Numbered from the stretch's first letter, positions 25,371-33,790 are shown. The stretch: DNA of 64,000 nt from Virgibacillus indicus (GCF_002266285.1 NZ_NPMS01000011.1:30209-94208), one strand, 5' to 3'. The notes: a model not told the origin generated them from the letters alone. Numbers and translations: made by a program.

Positions 25371-26702
25371 CAACTGAAGGGTAATTAACGAAGACAAGGT
25401 CTGTTTTGTTCTTTTTGACAAATCAGGAACTTTTGCCTGAAGCGCCAACCTCTTCGTTTCCGAAAAGGATTTAAGGATCCCTCGGATAAAATACCGTGCT
25501 CCAATGTTATAGGAAGCCGATAGATCCGCATGATAGATTTTGCCTGTCTTAAACACGGCAAGGTCTTTTTTGTTGTTTCGTTTTACCTTCCCAGAACCAT
25601 CAAAAGCCAATGCACTGGTATTGCGTGCATTGATCCTGGAAATACGCATTCCTGCATAATGCGCCATCTCTTCTACTTTATTTTGAACTCCTTTCTTTCT
25701 CCAATAGCGGAGTTTGAAACGCAATTTCTTCGCTCCCCAATGGTTTTTGGGAATTTTCATTTTATCCAGGAATTCGAAAACAATGACATCACAATTGTGC
25801 TCTTTTGCAAAATTCACGATTTCATGTGCTGTATTGTTTACAATATGTGTTTGAAGCCCGTTGATTCTTCTCCAGAAATTAGGTGCTTTTATCTGTCCGG
25901 AAACGGCTTGTACTTTGCGCAGTTTGTTCGTCATCGTATACAATTGGTCTTTTTCTTTGGATTGATTGATAAACTTCCGATCCAAGACAGTTCCATTTGC
26001 ATCAATAATCGAACAAACCGCAGAATTGGTAATTCCCTGATCCACCGCGCAAATTATTTGATCTTTGATTTCCGTTTTGGAAAGCTCTACTGTGGATTCA
26101 TAGCTAATATGTAAAAAGTACTTCTTTCCAACCTTAACAAGCTTGGGGTTGCATTCTTTCCAACTCCAAACATCCCGTTTGTATAAGTCTTGTTCTTTGA
26201 AATGGATATCGATCCATATCCAATCATTCCGGTGAAAAATTTTGATTTGTGTAGAGGTGTCATCAGCCCTTTTGCACATATTCTCTTTGTAAAACACGGG
26301 AAATTCTTTGTGCTCCAGCTGCAGCTTTGGTGGATTATTCTTGAATTTCTTGCCTTCCAAAAACGCAATTTCTTTTTCTATTTCCCAGTTTTTATAATTG
26401 GAACGAAAGCTTTTTACTTTTCCAAACGCAGCGGATATGGTGCTTCTTCTGAGATAGGAAGGATACTTAAAAAATTGAGAATTGAATTCTTTATATTTCG
26501 GAAGAGGATTCGATTTGGTTATATGTATTAATTTTTCTACGGCCGACACCATCGATTGAGTAGAATAATCATCCAAGTTTTTGAATTCCTGTTCGATTAC
26601 TTCCATGATAAATGACAGCACTTGGTTATAGATAACTAAAGTATCGTCGAAAATTCGTGAATGATTTCTGATTTTGTGCCTGAGAGTTTTTACGACATCC
26701 AT
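25362..26702 (-). CDS. TnpB-related RuvC nuclease, copy A, lacking the zinc-ribbon cysteines
   Basis: 446-residue relative of TnpB (RNA-guided nuclease of IS200/IS605 elements). RuvC residues are present: D221 in CAVDQGITNSAVCS, E310 in VIVFEFLDKMK, D393 in YHADLSASYNIGAR. The cysteine pairs normally between the last two motifs are absent; the region reads NTSALAFDGSGKVKRNNKKD. Start ATG 26702 mirrors copy B and follows AGGAGG. No tnpA nearby. Copy B is close to 90% identical. Confidence 0.88.
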   Translation of the reverse strand: MDVVKTLRHKIRNHSRIFDDTLVIYNQVLSFIMEVIEQEFKNLDDYSTQSMVSAVEKLIHITKSNPLPKYKEFNSQFFKYPSYLRRSTISAAFGKVKSFRSNYKNWEIEKEIAFLEGKKFKNNPPKLQLEHKEFPVFYKENMCKRADDTSTQIKIFHRNDWIWIDIHFKEQDLYKRDVWSWKECNPKLVKVGKKYFLHISYESTVELSKTEIKDQIICAVDQGITNSAVCSIIDANGTVLDRKFINQSKEKDQLYTMTNKLRKVQAVSGQIKAPNFWRRINGLQTHIVNNTAHEIVNFAKEHNCDVIVFEFLDKMKIPKNHWGAKKLRFKLRYWRKKGVQNKVEEMAHYAGMRISRINARNTSALAFDGSGKVKRNNKKDLAVFKTGKIYHADLSASYNIGARYFIRGILKSFSETKRLALQAKVPDLSKRTKQTLSSLITLQLAQ

Positions 26703-26783
26703 CATCAAATCCTCCTTCTTAACTGTCTACCATCATTATACCAAACGTAGGTTCTAAAATACGAATATTAAGGTTTTTGTTTT

Positions 26784-26887
26784 TTAGAAAACTTGGCTTA
26801 TCGCCAAGCTTTAATGGCGAAAGCCTTAGTTGCACTTATACTGATTTCCTTAAAAAGTTATGCTTTCCTATCAGTGTAAAAAAGTTA
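26784..26887. repeat. dispersed structured repeat, copy 1
   Basis: About 104 bases beginning TTAGAAAACTTGGCTTATCG, related to 36962-37063. It can fold as AACT-GGCTT with AAGCC-AGTT enclosing CGCC/GGCG, followed by a second stem ACTGAT/ATCAGT. It directly abuts the left end of TnpB copy A. No ORF. Confidence 0.65.
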
Positions 26888-26888
26888 A

Positions 26889-26955
26889 AAAGCGCCTAAC
26901 CCCCACTAAATCAAAGATTTCGAAGGGGAATGCGGCGCTTATATTATTGTTCAAT
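26889..26955. repeat. GCGCC hairpin repeat, copy 1
   Basis: AAGCGCC ... CCCC ... GGGG ... GGCGCTT forms an imperfect hairpin of about 50 bases, followed by TTATTGTTCAAT. The same sequence with few changes is at 30740-30810, again next to a TnpB element and a yugN-like sequence. On the minus strand it ends in a T run and may be a terminator. Confidence 0.65.
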
Positions 26956-26989
26956 TAAGTTAATACTACAATCAAAGGAGTGGATAATA

Positions 26990-27415
26990 TTGCTAAAGCT
27001 GCAAACAGATATAGAAGGAAAACAAGTATATTTTGGTGACGTAGAAAAATTATTTAAGTCTAATGGGTTTACCTTTTGCAGTAATTTTGAATATCACAAA
27101 GGGAAATTTGATATGGTACTGTGCCGTGAGGGTGGAGAAACGATTTACATAAGAATCCCATTTGATGTTTTAGAAGGTGAATTGGATCGCCCCAATGCAT
27201 TTATTCAATTTGGACAGCCATATGTCATCAAACACGTTGTAAATACAGGACTGGATTGGGATGAAAATTCTTTATTGACGACAACAGGGTTTAATCAGTT
27301 TCAGAAGCCAGTTGATAAAGATGGCAGGATATTGGATAAAAGCAGGTGGGAGGATGCTGGCGAGCAGCAGGTCCATCGTGTCGTTAGTGTGATGAAAGAC
27401 TTGAAAATCTCCTGA
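26990..27415 (+). CDS. YugN-like family protein
   Basis: 141-residue soluble protein resembling the YugN family (function unknown): FDMVLCREGGETIYIRIPFDVLEGELDR and FQKPVDKDGRILDKSRWEDAGE. The TTG at 26990 is chosen because AAAGGAG lies just upstream; the longer frame from 26930 begins inside a repeat. A truncated relative is at 30750-30965 on the other strand. Confidence 0.7.
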   Translation: MLKLQTDIEGKQVYFGDVEKLFKSNGFTFCSNFEYHKGKFDMVLCREGGETIYIRIPFDVLEGELDRPNAFIQFGQPYVIKHVVNTGLDWDENSLLTTTGFNQFQKPVDKDGRILDKSRWEDAGEQQVHRVVSVMKDLKIS

Positions 27416-27465
27416 CAATGTTTATATGAATTAAGTTGTGGGACCATTTTTAGAGAATCAATAGG

Positions 27466-27507
27466 AAAAAATCGACCTTTCTTCACCAGTTGGGTCGATT
27501 TTTTTAT
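27466..27507 (+). terminator. terminator after the yugN-like gene
   Basis: AAAAAATCGACC pairs with GGTCGATTTTTT across a 15-base loop, with a T run at the end. The 160 bases that follow, up to the next terminator, hold no gene I can support. Confidence 0.8.
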
Positions 27508-27664
27508 ACCCTCCGTTAATGCATAAGCTGGTTTAATTGATCAATATGAGCTTTATCTTCATCCAAATTATTCGATAATCCAGAACATGAATTAACTCTG
27601 AGAGGTCTTTAATAAGAATAATGATATATATTCGGAGAAATCAGAGGCTCTATGGGGAGTTGAA

Positions 27665-27690
27665 TAAGCCGAGCATTCAAGCTCGGCTTA
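27665..27690 (-). terminator. terminator of the PPOX-family gene
   Basis: TAAGCCGAGC and GCTCGGCTTA form a 10-bp stem with a six-base loop, four bases after the stop codon of the leftward gene. The T tract is short. Confidence 0.6.
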
Positions 27691-27693
27691 CCA

Positions 27694-28116
27694 TCACAAT
27701 TTTAATAATTTTGGTTCCATTCCTGTTTTATTCATCAAGCTTATTTGAATTGGTTTAATTTCCAATACAATATAATTAGGATCATTTGGTCCGTCAAACC
27801 AATTCTCCATATATGAATTCCACAATTCCTTTTTCAGTTCCGGTTTTTCAGTAATCTGGACTTTTCCTTCATACTCTACATACTCATCACCGAATCCTTC
27901 TCCTTCATATCCTAAAAGAATATGTGTGTAAGGATTTTCTTCAATCTCTTCCGCTTTGTGAGTATCCTTGCTTGTTGCTGTATAAAGCTCTAAATTATGA
28001 TGGGAAAAAGTCATGTACCTTGAGTGTGGTCTATTTTGTTTAACAGTCGCCATCGTTCCGACAGAACTATTATCTAAAATATTTTCAATAGTTGCTTTTA
28101 CCTCTGGTTGACTCAT
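27694..28116 (-). CDS. pyridoxamine 5'-phosphate oxidase family protein (general stress protein 26-like)
   Basis: 140-residue split-barrel flavin-binding protein: VGTMATVKQNRPHSRYMTF, TATSKDTHKAEEIEENPYTHILLGY and a C-terminal WFDGPNDPNYIVLEIKP. This matches the small PPOX-like stress proteins of Bacillus. ATG 28116 follows AAAGGAGTGC; the upstream in-frame ATG has no site. Substrate unknown. Confidence 0.8.
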   Translation of the reverse strand: MSQPEVKATIENILDNSSVGTMATVKQNRPHSRYMTFSHHNLELYTATSKDTHKAEEIEENPYTHILLGYEGEGFGDEYVEYEGKVQITEKPELKKELWNSYMENWFDGPNDPNYIVLEIKPIQISLMNKTGMEPKLLKL

Positions 28117-28352
28117 AAATATGCACTCCTTTATCAATGGTATTTACATTATTCCTTTGTTGGGAAAAATTAAACGAAAACCTTGCTGTTGATTTTCCCT
28201 TACATAACTTACCATGCCAAAAAGTAAATCTTGCGGGTAAGGTGAGTAAAAGCTAAGAAAAAGTAATTTTCCAATTTGTAAAATGTTTTATGTAGTAAAC
28301 AAACAGAAATTGTTTTGAAAGGCGTAGGTACCCTTGATAAGGAGGTTAAATG

Positions 28353-28718
28353 ATGCGATTATGGCATGAAGACTTACTTGGAAAATTACCGAGGCAGCAG
28401 TTATTAGGTCAGCATCGGGAATGCTGTGCTTTACGAGGAAATGGATGGGGGAAAAAGCACGCAACAGTTAATTATGTATTTGATTATTCTCCATATAAAC
28501 TTTATTTGTATCATATGAAGGTTATAAATGAAATGAGACGAAGAGAATACCGAAATGATGAATTGTGGGAGGATCCTTATTATCGAGGGAAAGCTTGCAC
28601 GGTTCATACGGATGAAAGTTTAAATCAAACGGATGAAGATACGGGGTATCCAGAACACGATGAAGATTATCTGCAGGAATGTAAGGATAATCTCCAGCAA
28701 AAAGGTATCAATCTCTAG
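28353..28718 (+). CDS. pyrimidine dimer DNA glycosylase-like protein (TIGR02328 / Pyr_excise family)
   Basis: 121-residue protein opening MRLWHEDLLGKLPRQQLLG, then HRECCALRGNGWGKKHATV and YLYHMKVINEMRRREY. This is the TIGR02328 group related to T4 endonuclease V. A glycosylase/AP-lyase activity is inferred from the family; the conserved Arg, His and Glu-rich N-terminal region is present. The second of two adjacent ATGs is chosen for spacing from AAGGAGG. Possibly DNA repair, next to TnpB elements by chance. Confidence 0.75.
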   Translation: MRLWHEDLLGKLPRQQLLGQHRECCALRGNGWGKKHATVNYVFDYSPYKLYLYHMKVINEMRRREYRNDELWEDPYYRGKACTVHTDESLNQTDEDTGYPEHDEDYLQECKDNLQQKGINL

Positions 28719-28827
28719 CAGTTGTTTAAGTATATTACAATGACATTACAAAGCAAGATTAAATATTTTATCTTTTCCGAATTTTTGATATAATCAAGAT
28801 ATACTCACGCCCATAGGAGGTGACTTA

Positions 28828-28983
28828 ATGAATTCAGTCATCCTGTACAAAAAAATGTGTCATGACTTCCAGAACAAGCTTAATAGAGAGCTTACTGACA
28901 AAGAGCATGATTTCGTAAAATGGATTGTGAATCAGAAGTTTGAAAAAGAAGACAGCCAGAGAAATAAGTCACTCCTTTCTTAG
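28828..28983 (+). CDS. 51-residue small protein
   Basis: ATG at 28828 behind AGGAGGTG; the product begins MNSVILYKKMCHDFQNKLNR and continues with ELTDKEHDFVKWIVNQKFEK. It is predicted helical and charged, with a compact conserved-looking first half. Good site and codon use suggest a real gene. The family is not recognised. Confidence 0.6.
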   Translation: MNSVILYKKMCHDFQNKLNRELTDKEHDFVKWIVNQKFEKEDSQRNKSLLS

Positions 28984-29142
28984 CACAACATCCAATATGA
29001 TAGTCTTATTAAAAGTTTAATGGGTGCCCCTTGGTTAAGTACACTTTATCCATTTTAACCCAAGGTCCGTTTACCGTTTAATATAAATAATCTATCATAA
29101 TTGCTAAGGACAAAAGCAAGTATGATATAGCCCATACAATAA

Positions 29143-29170
29143 CCTGCCGCTAAATGACAGGCTTTTTTTT
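29143..29170 (+). terminator. intrinsic terminator
   Basis: CCTG and CAGG form a short stem around GCCGCTAAATGA-type sequence, followed by eight T. Probably ends the transcript of the small gene at 28828. Confidence 0.55.
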
Positions 29171-29217
29171 AAATACATCATATTATCAGGTGGCCAAAGC
29201 CTCAAACTCATAACCTA

Positions 29218-29316
29218 GTGAATCTCTCCAACTAAATCAGAGATTTTGATGGAGCATCACTTATCCTGAATACACCTCTACATCTCGCAATGTAATCCTC
29301 TGCGGAATTACTGTGC
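29218..29316 (-). ncRNA. candidate omega/reRNA scaffold of TnpB copy B
   Basis: Counterpart of the region at 25271-25370. Differences sit mostly in loops or keep pairing: GTAATT/GATTAC uses a G-U wobble, and AAATC/GATTT is a better inner stem than in copy A. Similarity to copy A ends at GTGAAT (minus ATTCAC); the sequence beyond differs, as expected for a guide. Confidence 0.5.
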
Positions 29317-30648
29317 CAAATGAAGGGTAATTAACGAAGACAAGGTCTGTTTTGTTCTTTTTGACAAATCAGGAACTTTTGCCTGAAGCGCCAACCTCGT
29401 CGTTTCCGAAAAGGATTTAAGGATGCCTCGAATAAAATACCGAGCCCCAATGTTGTAAGTGGCCGACAAATCTGCATGATAAACTTTACCTGTTGTAAAA
29501 GTGGCAAGATCCCTTTTGTAGTTACGTTTTACCTTTCCAGAACCATCAAAAGCCAATGCACTGGTATTGCGTGCATTGATTCTGGAAATACGCATGCCTG
29601 CATAATGCGCCATCTCTTCTACCTTGTTTTGAATTCCTTTCTTTCGCCAATAGCGGAGTTTGAAGCGCAATTTCTTCGCTCCCCAATGGTTTTTGGGCAT
29701 TTTCATTTTATCCAGGAATTCAAAAACAATGACATCACAGTTATACTTCTTCGCAAACTTCATAATTTCATGTGCAGTATTGTTCACGATATACGTTTGA
29801 AGTCCGTTAATTCTTCTCCAGAAATTAGGGGCTTGTATCTGTCCAGAAATCGTTTGAGCTTTGCGCAGTTTATTCGTCATCGTATACAATTGGTCTTTTT
29901 CTTTGGATTGATTGATAAACTTCCGATCCAAGACAGTTCCAGTTGCATCAATAATTGAACAAACTGCAGAGTTGGTAATTCCCTGATCCACCGCACAAAT
30001 GATTTGATCTTTGATTTCTGTTTTGGAAAGTTCTACGTTTGATTCATAGCTGATATGTAAAAAGTACTTCTTCCCAACCTTCACAAGCTTGGGATTACAC
30101 TCTTTCCAACCCCAGACATCGCGTTTGTATAAATCTTGTTCTTTGAATTTAATATCTATCCAAATCCAATCATTCTGGTGAAATATTTTTATTTGTGCCG
30201 AAGTGTCGTCAGCTCTTTTGAACATATTCTCTTTGTAAAAGACGGGAAATTCTTTGTGTTCCAGCTGCAGCTTTGGTGGATTCTTCTTGAATTTCTTGCC
30301 TTCCAAAAGCGCAATTTCCTTTTCTTTTTCCCAGTTTTTATAATTGGAACGAAAGCTTTTTACTTTTCCAAACGCAGCGGATATGGTGCTTCTTCTGAGG
30401 TAGGAAGGATATTTAAAAAACTTAGTATTGAATCCTTTATATTTCGGAAGAGGATTCGATTTGGTTATGTGTATTAATTTTTCTACAGCGGACACCATGG
30501 AGTGGGTGGAATAATCATCAAGACGCTCGAATTCCTGATCGATTACTTCCATGATAAATGCCAGCGCTTGGTTGTAGATAACTAGGGTATCGTCGAAGAT
30601 TCGTGAATGATTACTGATCTTGTGCCTTAGCGTTTTTACGACATCCAT
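29308..30648 (-). CDS. TnpB-related RuvC nuclease, copy B, lacking the zinc-ribbon cysteines
   Basis: 446 residues. RuvC residues D221 (AVDQGITNSAV), E310 (VIVFEFLDKMK) and D393 (YHADLSATYNIGAR) are kept. The zinc-ribbon stretch again lacks cysteines (NTSALAFDGSGKVKRNYKRD). ATG 30648 follows AGGAGG. That both copies lack the cysteines shows this is a property of the lineage, not a one-off mutation. Both frames are open throughout. Confidence 0.88.
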   Translation of the reverse strand: MDVVKTLRHKISNHSRIFDDTLVIYNQALAFIMEVIDQEFERLDDYSTHSMVSAVEKLIHITKSNPLPKYKGFNTKFFKYPSYLRRSTISAAFGKVKSFRSNYKNWEKEKEIALLEGKKFKKNPPKLQLEHKEFPVFYKENMFKRADDTSAQIKIFHQNDWIWIDIKFKEQDLYKRDVWGWKECNPKLVKVGKKYFLHISYESNVELSKTEIKDQIICAVDQGITNSAVCSIIDATGTVLDRKFINQSKEKDQLYTMTNKLRKAQTISGQIQAPNFWRRINGLQTYIVNNTAHEIMKFAKKYNCDVIVFEFLDKMKMPKNHWGAKKLRFKLRYWRKKGIQNKVEEMAHYAGMRISRINARNTSALAFDGSGKVKRNYKRDLATFTTGKVYHADLSATYNIGARYFIRGILKSFSETTRLALQAKVPDLSKRTKQTLSSLITLHLAQ

Positions 30649-30739
30649 ACTCCAATCCTCCTTCTTCCTAACTGTGTACTATCATCATACCAAACATGGG
30701 TTCCTAAATGCGAATATTAAGATTTTTATTTTTAAGAAT

Positions 30740-30810
30740 AAAAAAGCGCCTAATCCCCACTAAATCCAAAGATTTTGAAGGGGAATGCGGAGCTAATTTT
30801 ATTGTTCAAT
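30740..30810. repeat. GCGCC hairpin repeat, copy 2
   Basis: Same plus-strand sequence as 26889-26955 with a few substitutions (AAGCGCC, CCCC, GGGG, then GGAGCT instead of GGCGCT). It overlaps the tail of the yugN-like remnant. T-rich on the minus-strand 3' side, so it may terminate the AEC transporter transcript. Confidence 0.6.
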
Positions 30811-30965
30811 AGATCCTCAATTGCCTCTTCACCAAATTCATAGCATTTGCTCTCATCACAGATATAGCCGTCCTTATCAATAGGTTTTTGGAATTCCAAT
30901 TGAAATGTAACATTAAATCGCTCCTGAAGCCTATTTCCTATAGCATTAACAACATACAGTCCCAT
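30750..30965 (-). pseudogene. truncated YugN-like fragment
   Basis: A 71-codon frame whose middle part, FQKPIDKDGYICDESKCYEFGEE, parallels FQKPVDKDGRILDKSRWEDAGE of the intact gene at 26990-27415. The N-terminal two-thirds of the family is missing. Its only ATG overlaps the stop of the AEC gene (TAATG) and has no clear site. The last residues come from the hairpin repeat. Most likely a remnant, though a short expressed protein cannot be excluded. Confidence 0.5.
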
Positions 30966-31912
30966 TACTGAGAAAAAGGATGCAGCCATTGCAGCAGACT
31001 GTAAAGCAATGGGATTGTAATAATACAAAGCAGGGTCGTAACAAGCACTCCAAATGATGCAAAGGAAGCATCTCCGCCAAACTTTTGCGCATAGACAGAG
31101 GTGGTGGAAGCACTTGGCATGGCAGATGTCAACACTGCAATAATGATTAATGGATATGGCACATGAAGAAAGAGAAAAATAAATAAAAATACTGGGAGGA
31201 TAACTAACTTGCAGCCAGCTGCGATCCAAATATAGAGATTTTTACTGTATTGCCGGAAGTCATGCCATTTAATTTCCGCCAGCAAACTTCCTATCAATAT
31301 CATCGATAATGGAATGGTCATTTCTCCAATACTTTTAAACGTATCTGAAATTGGACTAGGCCATTTATATGGAAGAAACAGCATAACCAATCCAGTCAGG
31401 GTTGAGAGAATTCCAGGGTTGAGAAACAAGCCTTTCCAGTTTACGCTTTGTTCATTCTTGGTAAAAATATAGATCCCGTATGTCCAAATTAAAATAAGGT
31501 AACAGATATTAAAAAGGGTTAGGTAAATAATCCCTTGTTCCGCCATTAGTATATAAGCGATTGCAAATCCAATAAAACCCTGATTGCCAAATATAATCAA
31601 GCTTTCATAGACACTTTTTTGCTTTAAGGGAAGTGCAGCTCTTCTTCTAAGCCATGCAGCGACAAAAACAGATATACTCAGTATGAAGATGGACATGGTG
31701 ACCAGCCAAACGAAATCTGTAAAAATATCAATTGAAAAAGTTGTATCCAGTGAGTATAAAATTAATGCCGGCAAGGTGATGTATAACATCAGCTGTGTGA
31801 TAACTTGGTTGGCTTGCGAATTAAGTATTCTCATTCTACGGCTCACAAAGCCAATCAAGGCCATGATATAGAGGGGAATCATTGCTAGTAAAAATGCACT
31901 TGTGGAAAGCAA
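30965..31912 (-). CDS. AEC family transporter (auxin efflux carrier-like)
   Basis: 315-residue protein with about ten helices. LPALILYSL early and SAMPSASTTSVYAQKFGGD near residue 270 are typical of AEC permeases. The TTG start at 31912 is chosen for AAAGGAGAG upstream; a longer frame from 32008 overlaps the splB 3' end. Transport of organic acids or amino acids is usual for the family; substrate unknown. Confidence 0.82.
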   Translation of the reverse strand: MLSTSAFLLAMIPLYIMALIGFVSRRMRILNSQANQVITQLMLYITLPALILYSLDTTFSIDIFTDFVWLVTMSIFILSISVFVAAWLRRRAALPLKQKSVYESLIIFGNQGFIGFAIAYILMAEQGIIYLTLFNICYLILIWTYGIYIFTKNEQSVNWKGLFLNPGILSTLTGLVMLFLPYKWPSPISDTFKSIGEMTIPLSMILIGSLLAEIKWHDFRQYSKNLYIWIAAGCKLVILPVFLFIFLFLHVPYPLIIIAVLTSAMPSASTTSVYAQKFGGDASFASFGVLVTTLLCIITIPLLYSLLQWLHPFSQ

Positions 31913-31982
31913 CAGCCTTCTCTCCTTTCTCTCATGCTTTAACGTATGAATCCAGAGGAGAGAAGGTACTGTATTTGTGAAT

Positions 31983-33011
31983 TTAAGTAAAATAATCAAT
32001 TTTAGCATCAGGAAAAAAGTGTTTTACATAGCCACCTATCGTATCTTTGATTGCTTCCTGCTGTTCATTCTGGTATACATATTTATAAATCCCATACCGT
32101 CCCCATTTCGTTTTCCGTTTGGACTCATCCAATTCCAGCTTCGTCATCGGATAATTTTCCTGAATCACCCGTTTAGCAGGCTTCGTAAAGCGGTGCTGTA
32201 TCATTTCGAATGTCAAGTCTTTCCTCGCAAATGCCGGAAGAGACGCCTCAAGCTTTTCGAACATCTCCAGATACCCTTCTTCCCAACCGTCATGAAGATA
32301 AATTGGAGCAACAATAAATCCCAATGGATATCCGGCCTCAGCCACTTTGGCCGCTGCCTCTATTCGTTCATGCAATCTGGATGTTCCCGGTTCAAAGTAT
32401 TTAATGATGTAATCGTCATTTATACTAAAACGAAAACGTGTTTTACCATGATGTTCTGCATCCAGCAAATGGTCGACATGGGCAAATTTCGTCACGAATC
32501 GCAGTTTGCCGTGTTTAGACTTACCAAAAAATTCAATTGCCTGCTTTAAATGATGTGTTAAATGATCTACACCAACAATATCAGATGTGCAGGATGCTTC
32601 AAACCTGGTACGTTCTGGCGCCCGCTCATCCATATAGTCTTGCGCAGCTTCAAAAATTTCATCGATATTTACATAAGTCCGTATATAAGGTTTACTGCCC
32701 ATAGTGGTTTGCAAATAGCAGTAGTGACAATGCCCCATGCAGCCAGTAGCAAGCGGAATGGCGTACTCTGCGGAAGGCTTAGACGTATCGAATTTCAATG
32801 TTTTGCGCACGCCAACAACCAGTGTAGACTTGGCAATGCGATATTTCTGGAAATGATTTTCTCCCGGCAGATTGCGAATTTGATTATGGGAAGTTGTCTT
32901 GTGTATTTCTATTCCCATGTCCTCAAACTTTGAAATAAGCCTCTTTCCATTGGGATATTCCAATGCCCGCGGTTCTACATAAACCAATTGAGGTACAAAT
33001 GGTTTAACCAT
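31983..33011 (-). CDS. splB: spore photoproduct lyase SplB
   Basis: 342-residue radical-SAM enzyme that reverses the spore photoproduct (thymine dimer) during germination. The motif CMGHCHYCY (C91, C95, C98) binds the cluster, and C141 in RFEASCTSDIVG is the H-atom donor cysteine known from B. subtilis. ATG 33011 gives the same length as B. subtilis SplB. It overlaps splA by eight bases. Confidence 0.96.
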   Translation of the reverse strand: MVKPFVPQLVYVEPRALEYPNGKRLISKFEDMGIEIHKTTSHNQIRNLPGENHFQKYRIAKSTLVVGVRKTLKFDTSKPSAEYAIPLATGCMGHCHYCYLQTTMGSKPYIRTYVNIDEIFEAAQDYMDERAPERTRFEASCTSDIVGVDHLTHHLKQAIEFFGKSKHGKLRFVTKFAHVDHLLDAEHHGKTRFRFSINDDYIIKYFEPGTSRLHERIEAAAKVAEAGYPLGFIVAPIYLHDGWEEGYLEMFEKLEASLPAFARKDLTFEMIQHRFTKPAKRVIQENYPMTKLELDESKRKTKWGRYGIYKYVYQNEQQEAIKDTIGGYVKHFFPDAKIDYFT

Positions 33012-33261
33012 GGTATTCACCGTTTTCAACGCTGCCAAAGGCTTCCTGATAAGCTGCTTCAGCTTCATCTTCTGTTGGAAAAATGGCAAATTCATCCGTT
33101 AGAGGGTAGTAATTGTCATGTAAAAAGAGAGCTAATTTATTGGGGTTTTCCGGATGGTGCACAATCGCTGCCTGCTGAACCTGTGCAACACCTTGTGCAT
33201 GCGGATTGCGAATGATAATATAAGCGATTTCTCCAGGCCTATAGTTTTGTTCCATATCCAT
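33004..33261 (-). CDS. splA: SplA, regulator of spore photoproduct lyase
   Basis: 85-residue protein resembling SplA: YRPGEIAYIIIRNPHAQGVA, VHHPENPNKLALFLHDNYYPLTDEFAIF and a C-terminal EAEAAYQEAFG. In B. subtilis SplA is a TRAP-like negative regulator of the splAB operon. ATG 33261 has AGGTGA upstream; MDMEQNY is the likely N-terminus. Promoter probably in the 155-base gap to the divergent DUF378 gene. Confidence 0.88.
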   Translation of the reverse strand: MDMEQNYRPGEIAYIIIRNPHAQGVAQVQQAAIVHHPENPNKLALFLHDNYYPLTDEFAIFPTEDEAEAAYQEAFGSVENGEYHG

Positions 33262-33416
33262 TATTTCACCTAATTTCTTCAAATTTTACATCTCTATTGT
33301 TCCGCGGATAAAGTAAATTATGTTCGACTTCTGGTATTAATAATCTGAAATAGTAAAGAATAAAATTGACTCCTAACAAGAAAGTATTCCATACAAGGAA
33401 TTGGAGGTGGAAGTTT

Positions 33417-33716
33417 ATGGAGACATTAAAAAGAGTTTCACTGGCTCTTGTCATCATTGGTGCCATTAACTGGGGTCTCATTGGATTGTTCCAATTTGAT
33501 TTGGTTGCCTCATTATTTGGAGGCCAAGAAGCTGGATTATCAAGAGTGGTATATACGCTTGTCGGCTTGAGTGGCCTAATCTGTTTAGGGATGTTATTTG
33601 CACCAATGGAAAATGAAAATCGAGGCAATTCCATGAGTCCTGGAAGTGTAAATTACGGTACGGAATTTGGAGATGAAACAGTTATTTCCAACGAAAACAA
33701 AGATAAACGGGAATAG
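33417..33716 (+). CDS. DUF378 family membrane protein (YuzA-like)
   Basis: 99-residue protein with two or three membrane helices. The signature LALVIIGAINWGLIGLFQFDLVA is at residues about 9-31 and LVGLSGL-type sequence follows. The C-terminal tail is polar. ATG 33417 is behind GGAGGTGG; the upstream in-frame ATG has no site. Function unknown. Confidence 0.85.
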   Translation: METLKRVSLALVIIGAINWGLIGLFQFDLVASLFGGQEAGLSRVVYTLVGLSGLICLGMLFAPMENENRGNSMSPGSVNYGTEFGDETVISNENKDKRE

Positions 33717-33790
33717 TATATCTTTAAAATTATTGCTCAAAGTTCTCTAATTCGGCAATAACCATAAGGTTTGTTAATATTTATTGAAAA

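Larger units (their letters stand above)
25271..26785 (-). mobile_element. IS200/IS605-type element without tnpA, copy A
   Basis: Ends are set by where similarity to copy B (29218-30732) begins and stops, including about 75 non-coding bases upstream of tnpB and about 90 downstream. There are no terminal inverted repeats or target duplications, as expected for this class. The right limit is uncertain by several bases because of A-rich sequence. Confidence 0.6.
29218..30732 (-). mobile_element. IS200/IS605-type element without tnpA, copy B
   Basis: Second copy, bounded by the limits of similarity to copy A. It lies between a terminator (29143-29170) and the GCGCC hairpin repeat (30740). No inverted ends seen. 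Confidence 0.6.

Noticed and set aside
25530..26114. 194-codon ORF antisense to TnpB copy A (and its twin at 29476-29958)
   Set aside because: Shadows of the tnpB frame; their similarity to each other only reflects the duplicated tnpB.
27520..27630. Possible small minus-strand gene ending DKAHIDQLNQLMH
   Set aside because: Protein-like ending but no start codon or ribosome binding site and stops close upstream.
30966..31229. Upper part of a 159-codon minus-strand ORF
   Set aside because: It is a second frame over the AEC transporter gene; only the part below 30965 resembles a real (YugN-like) sequence.
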